Shown here: positions 5,472 to 6,139 of the stretch, piece after piece
How positions within the stretch are numbered: the first letter of the stretch is position 1
Layout: each line of letters opens with the position of its first letter
NCBI GenBank assembly: GCA_013140875.1
Contig: JABFSB010000340.1
Coordinates: 1 to 6,139, forward strand
DNA length: 6,139 nt
From: Acidobacteriota bacterium
GTDB lineage: Bacteria; Acidobacteriota; Blastocatellia; Pyrinomonadales; Pyrinomonadaceae
Reading direction: 5' to 3'
Translations under genes and position numbers: made by a program
Notes under the pieces: model-generated
Seen by the model: the letters and a program-made list of their open reading frames with translations, nothing else
Databases searched by the model: none
What the model was told of the DNA's origin: nothing

Positions 5472-6139
5472 TTTGCTACCTCAAAGCTGATGTCTTTTGT
5501 TGTCGTGTTGCCGAAATAATCGGCTGCGAACGCCCGCAGGATATACTTGCCGGAAGCCAGGTTTGCCGTATCAAAAAATCCTTCGCCAAAGGCTTCGCCG
5601 CTGACTTTGTTGGTCACAATATAACGAAATATCGTCTCGCCGGTCGCACCGGACTTGCTGCCCGGCGCGTATGCGAACCTGACGGCATCGGGCGAAGGAT
5701 TTCGGTCGAAACTTATGTTCCAGTTTATTTCGGTTACAGGTGAACGATCGCTATTCAGGACCTGATAACCGAGGCGAAAAACGCCCAAACGCCTGCGTTC
5801 GGGATTGCCGTCCATGCGGTCGAACGCACGGACAACGACACGCGCTCCGTTCGCAAGCTTAATACGTTCGCTGCCGCCTTTGGTTTCGACCGGAAGCCAG
5901 TTTTGGTCAAAAAACTCTACTTCCTCGATTACGGGCGGCGTCGTGTCGGCCACGCCGGGCAGTATCAACGCATCCAACGCGTTCATTTCATCGCCGCTCG
6001 GGCCGGCGATCATGTGTACGTGATTCATCGCGTTCAGCGTGCCGATCACGTCGCCAGCTTTAAATTCAGTGCCGCGTCGAACGCGAATGCCGGTCATTGC
6101 GGAATCGAATTGAAATCGGCCGTCGCCCAAGGGCTTATT
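5468..6139 (-). CDS. M23-like (LytM-fold) peptidase domain protein with C-terminal Ig-like regions, 5' end outside window
   Basis: The visible 223 residues are the C-terminal part; the frame is open to base 6139, so the start lies beyond the window. The first 60 residues resemble the end of a LytM/M23 domain: IRVRRGTEFKAGDVIGTL followed by NHVHM. That HxH (visible residues 40 and 42) sits where M23 enzymes carry their last metal-binding histidine, and ALDALILPG follows as the usual closing strand. The first zinc ligands (His and Asp) would be upstream and cannot be seen, so catalysis is unproven. After ADTTPPVIEEVEF come beta-rich segments of Ig-like character, ending in SGKYILRAFAADYFGN and ISFEVAK, typical of surface or periplasmic modules. 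M23 enzymes cut peptidoglycan cross-bridges, and inactive relatives regulate division enzymes; either is possible. The stop overlaps the aminopeptidase start (ATGA), so the two are coupled in translation and probably both exported. Confidence 0.7.
   Translation of the reverse strand, partial: NKPLGDGRFQFDSAMTGIRVRRGTEFKAGDVIGTLNAMNHVHMIAGPSGDEMNALDALILPGVADTTPPVIEEVEFFDQNWLPVETKGGSERIKLANGARVVVRAFDRMDGNPERRRLGVFRLGYQVLNSDRSPVTEINWNISFDRNPSPDAVRFAYAPGSKSGATGETIFRYIVTNKVSGEAFGEGFFDTANLASGKYILRAFAADYFGNTTTKDISFEVAK
5478..5482 (-). promoter_or_regulatory. Shine-Dalgarno of the aminopeptidase gene
   Basis: On the minus strand GAGGT lies six nt before the ATG at 5471, inside the last codons of the upstream M23-like gene. 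Together with the ATGA overlap it supports translational coupling and the chosen aminopeptidase start. It is the only clear Shine-Dalgarno among the four visible gene starts. Confidence 0.6.

Noticed and set aside
1..6139. CRISPR array, tRNA or rRNA genes, transposases, integrases, toxin-antitoxin pairs, phage or defence genes
   Set aside because: I looked for them on both strands and found none. There is no spaced repeat array, cloverleaf or rRNA-like conserved stretch, and no protein with such motifs.

Overview
The window looks like chromosomal DNA from a Gram-negative bacterium with moderate GC content. Every convincing gene reads on the minus strand. An outer-membrane-type beta-barrel protein and two exported proteins imply a cell with two membranes. 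Gene style and domain content (acyl-CoA ligase, YegS/BmrU-type lipid kinase, DUF2490 barrel, secreted M24B peptidase coupled to an M23-like protein) would fit an Acidobacteriota lineage such as Blastocatellia. That placement is inference and not proven by any marker gene here.

In transcription order (high to low coordinates), the layout is as follows. (1) 6139-5468 is the 3' part of an M23-like (LytM-fold) protein with C-terminal Ig-like regions. (2) 5471-3813 is an exported Xaa-Pro aminopeptidase (M24B) that overlaps the previous gene by ATGA and has its own Shine-Dalgarno, so the two form a translationally coupled pair. (3) 3812-3641 is a spacer holding a 31-bp hairpin just after the aminopeptidase stop and a good sigma70-like promoter just before the next gene. 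(4) 3640-2693 is a diacylglycerol-kinase-family lipid kinase. (5) A 41-nt gap carries three helically phased TGTTAC/TGTAAC half-sites. (6) 2651-1974 is a DUF2490 outer-membrane barrel protein. (7) 1973-1731 is a frameshifted C-terminal remnant of an FAD/NAD(P)-binding oxidoreductase. (8) 1724-1 is a long-chain acyl-CoA ligase (AMP-forming), cut by the window edge at its C-terminus.

Functionally, the first pair is exported peptidase and envelope biology. The downstream genes touch lipids and the outer membrane: phosphorylation of a lipid by the kinase, a barrel protein of unknown role, and fatty-acid activation. No strong sequence evidence ties these into one pathway. No tRNA, rRNA, CRISPR array, transposase or phage gene is visible. 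I see no new multi-gene system. The items most worth a second look are the decayed oxidoreductase end, the long hairpin with the unusual aminopeptidase tail beside it, and the phased repeats overlapping the DUF2490 start codon.
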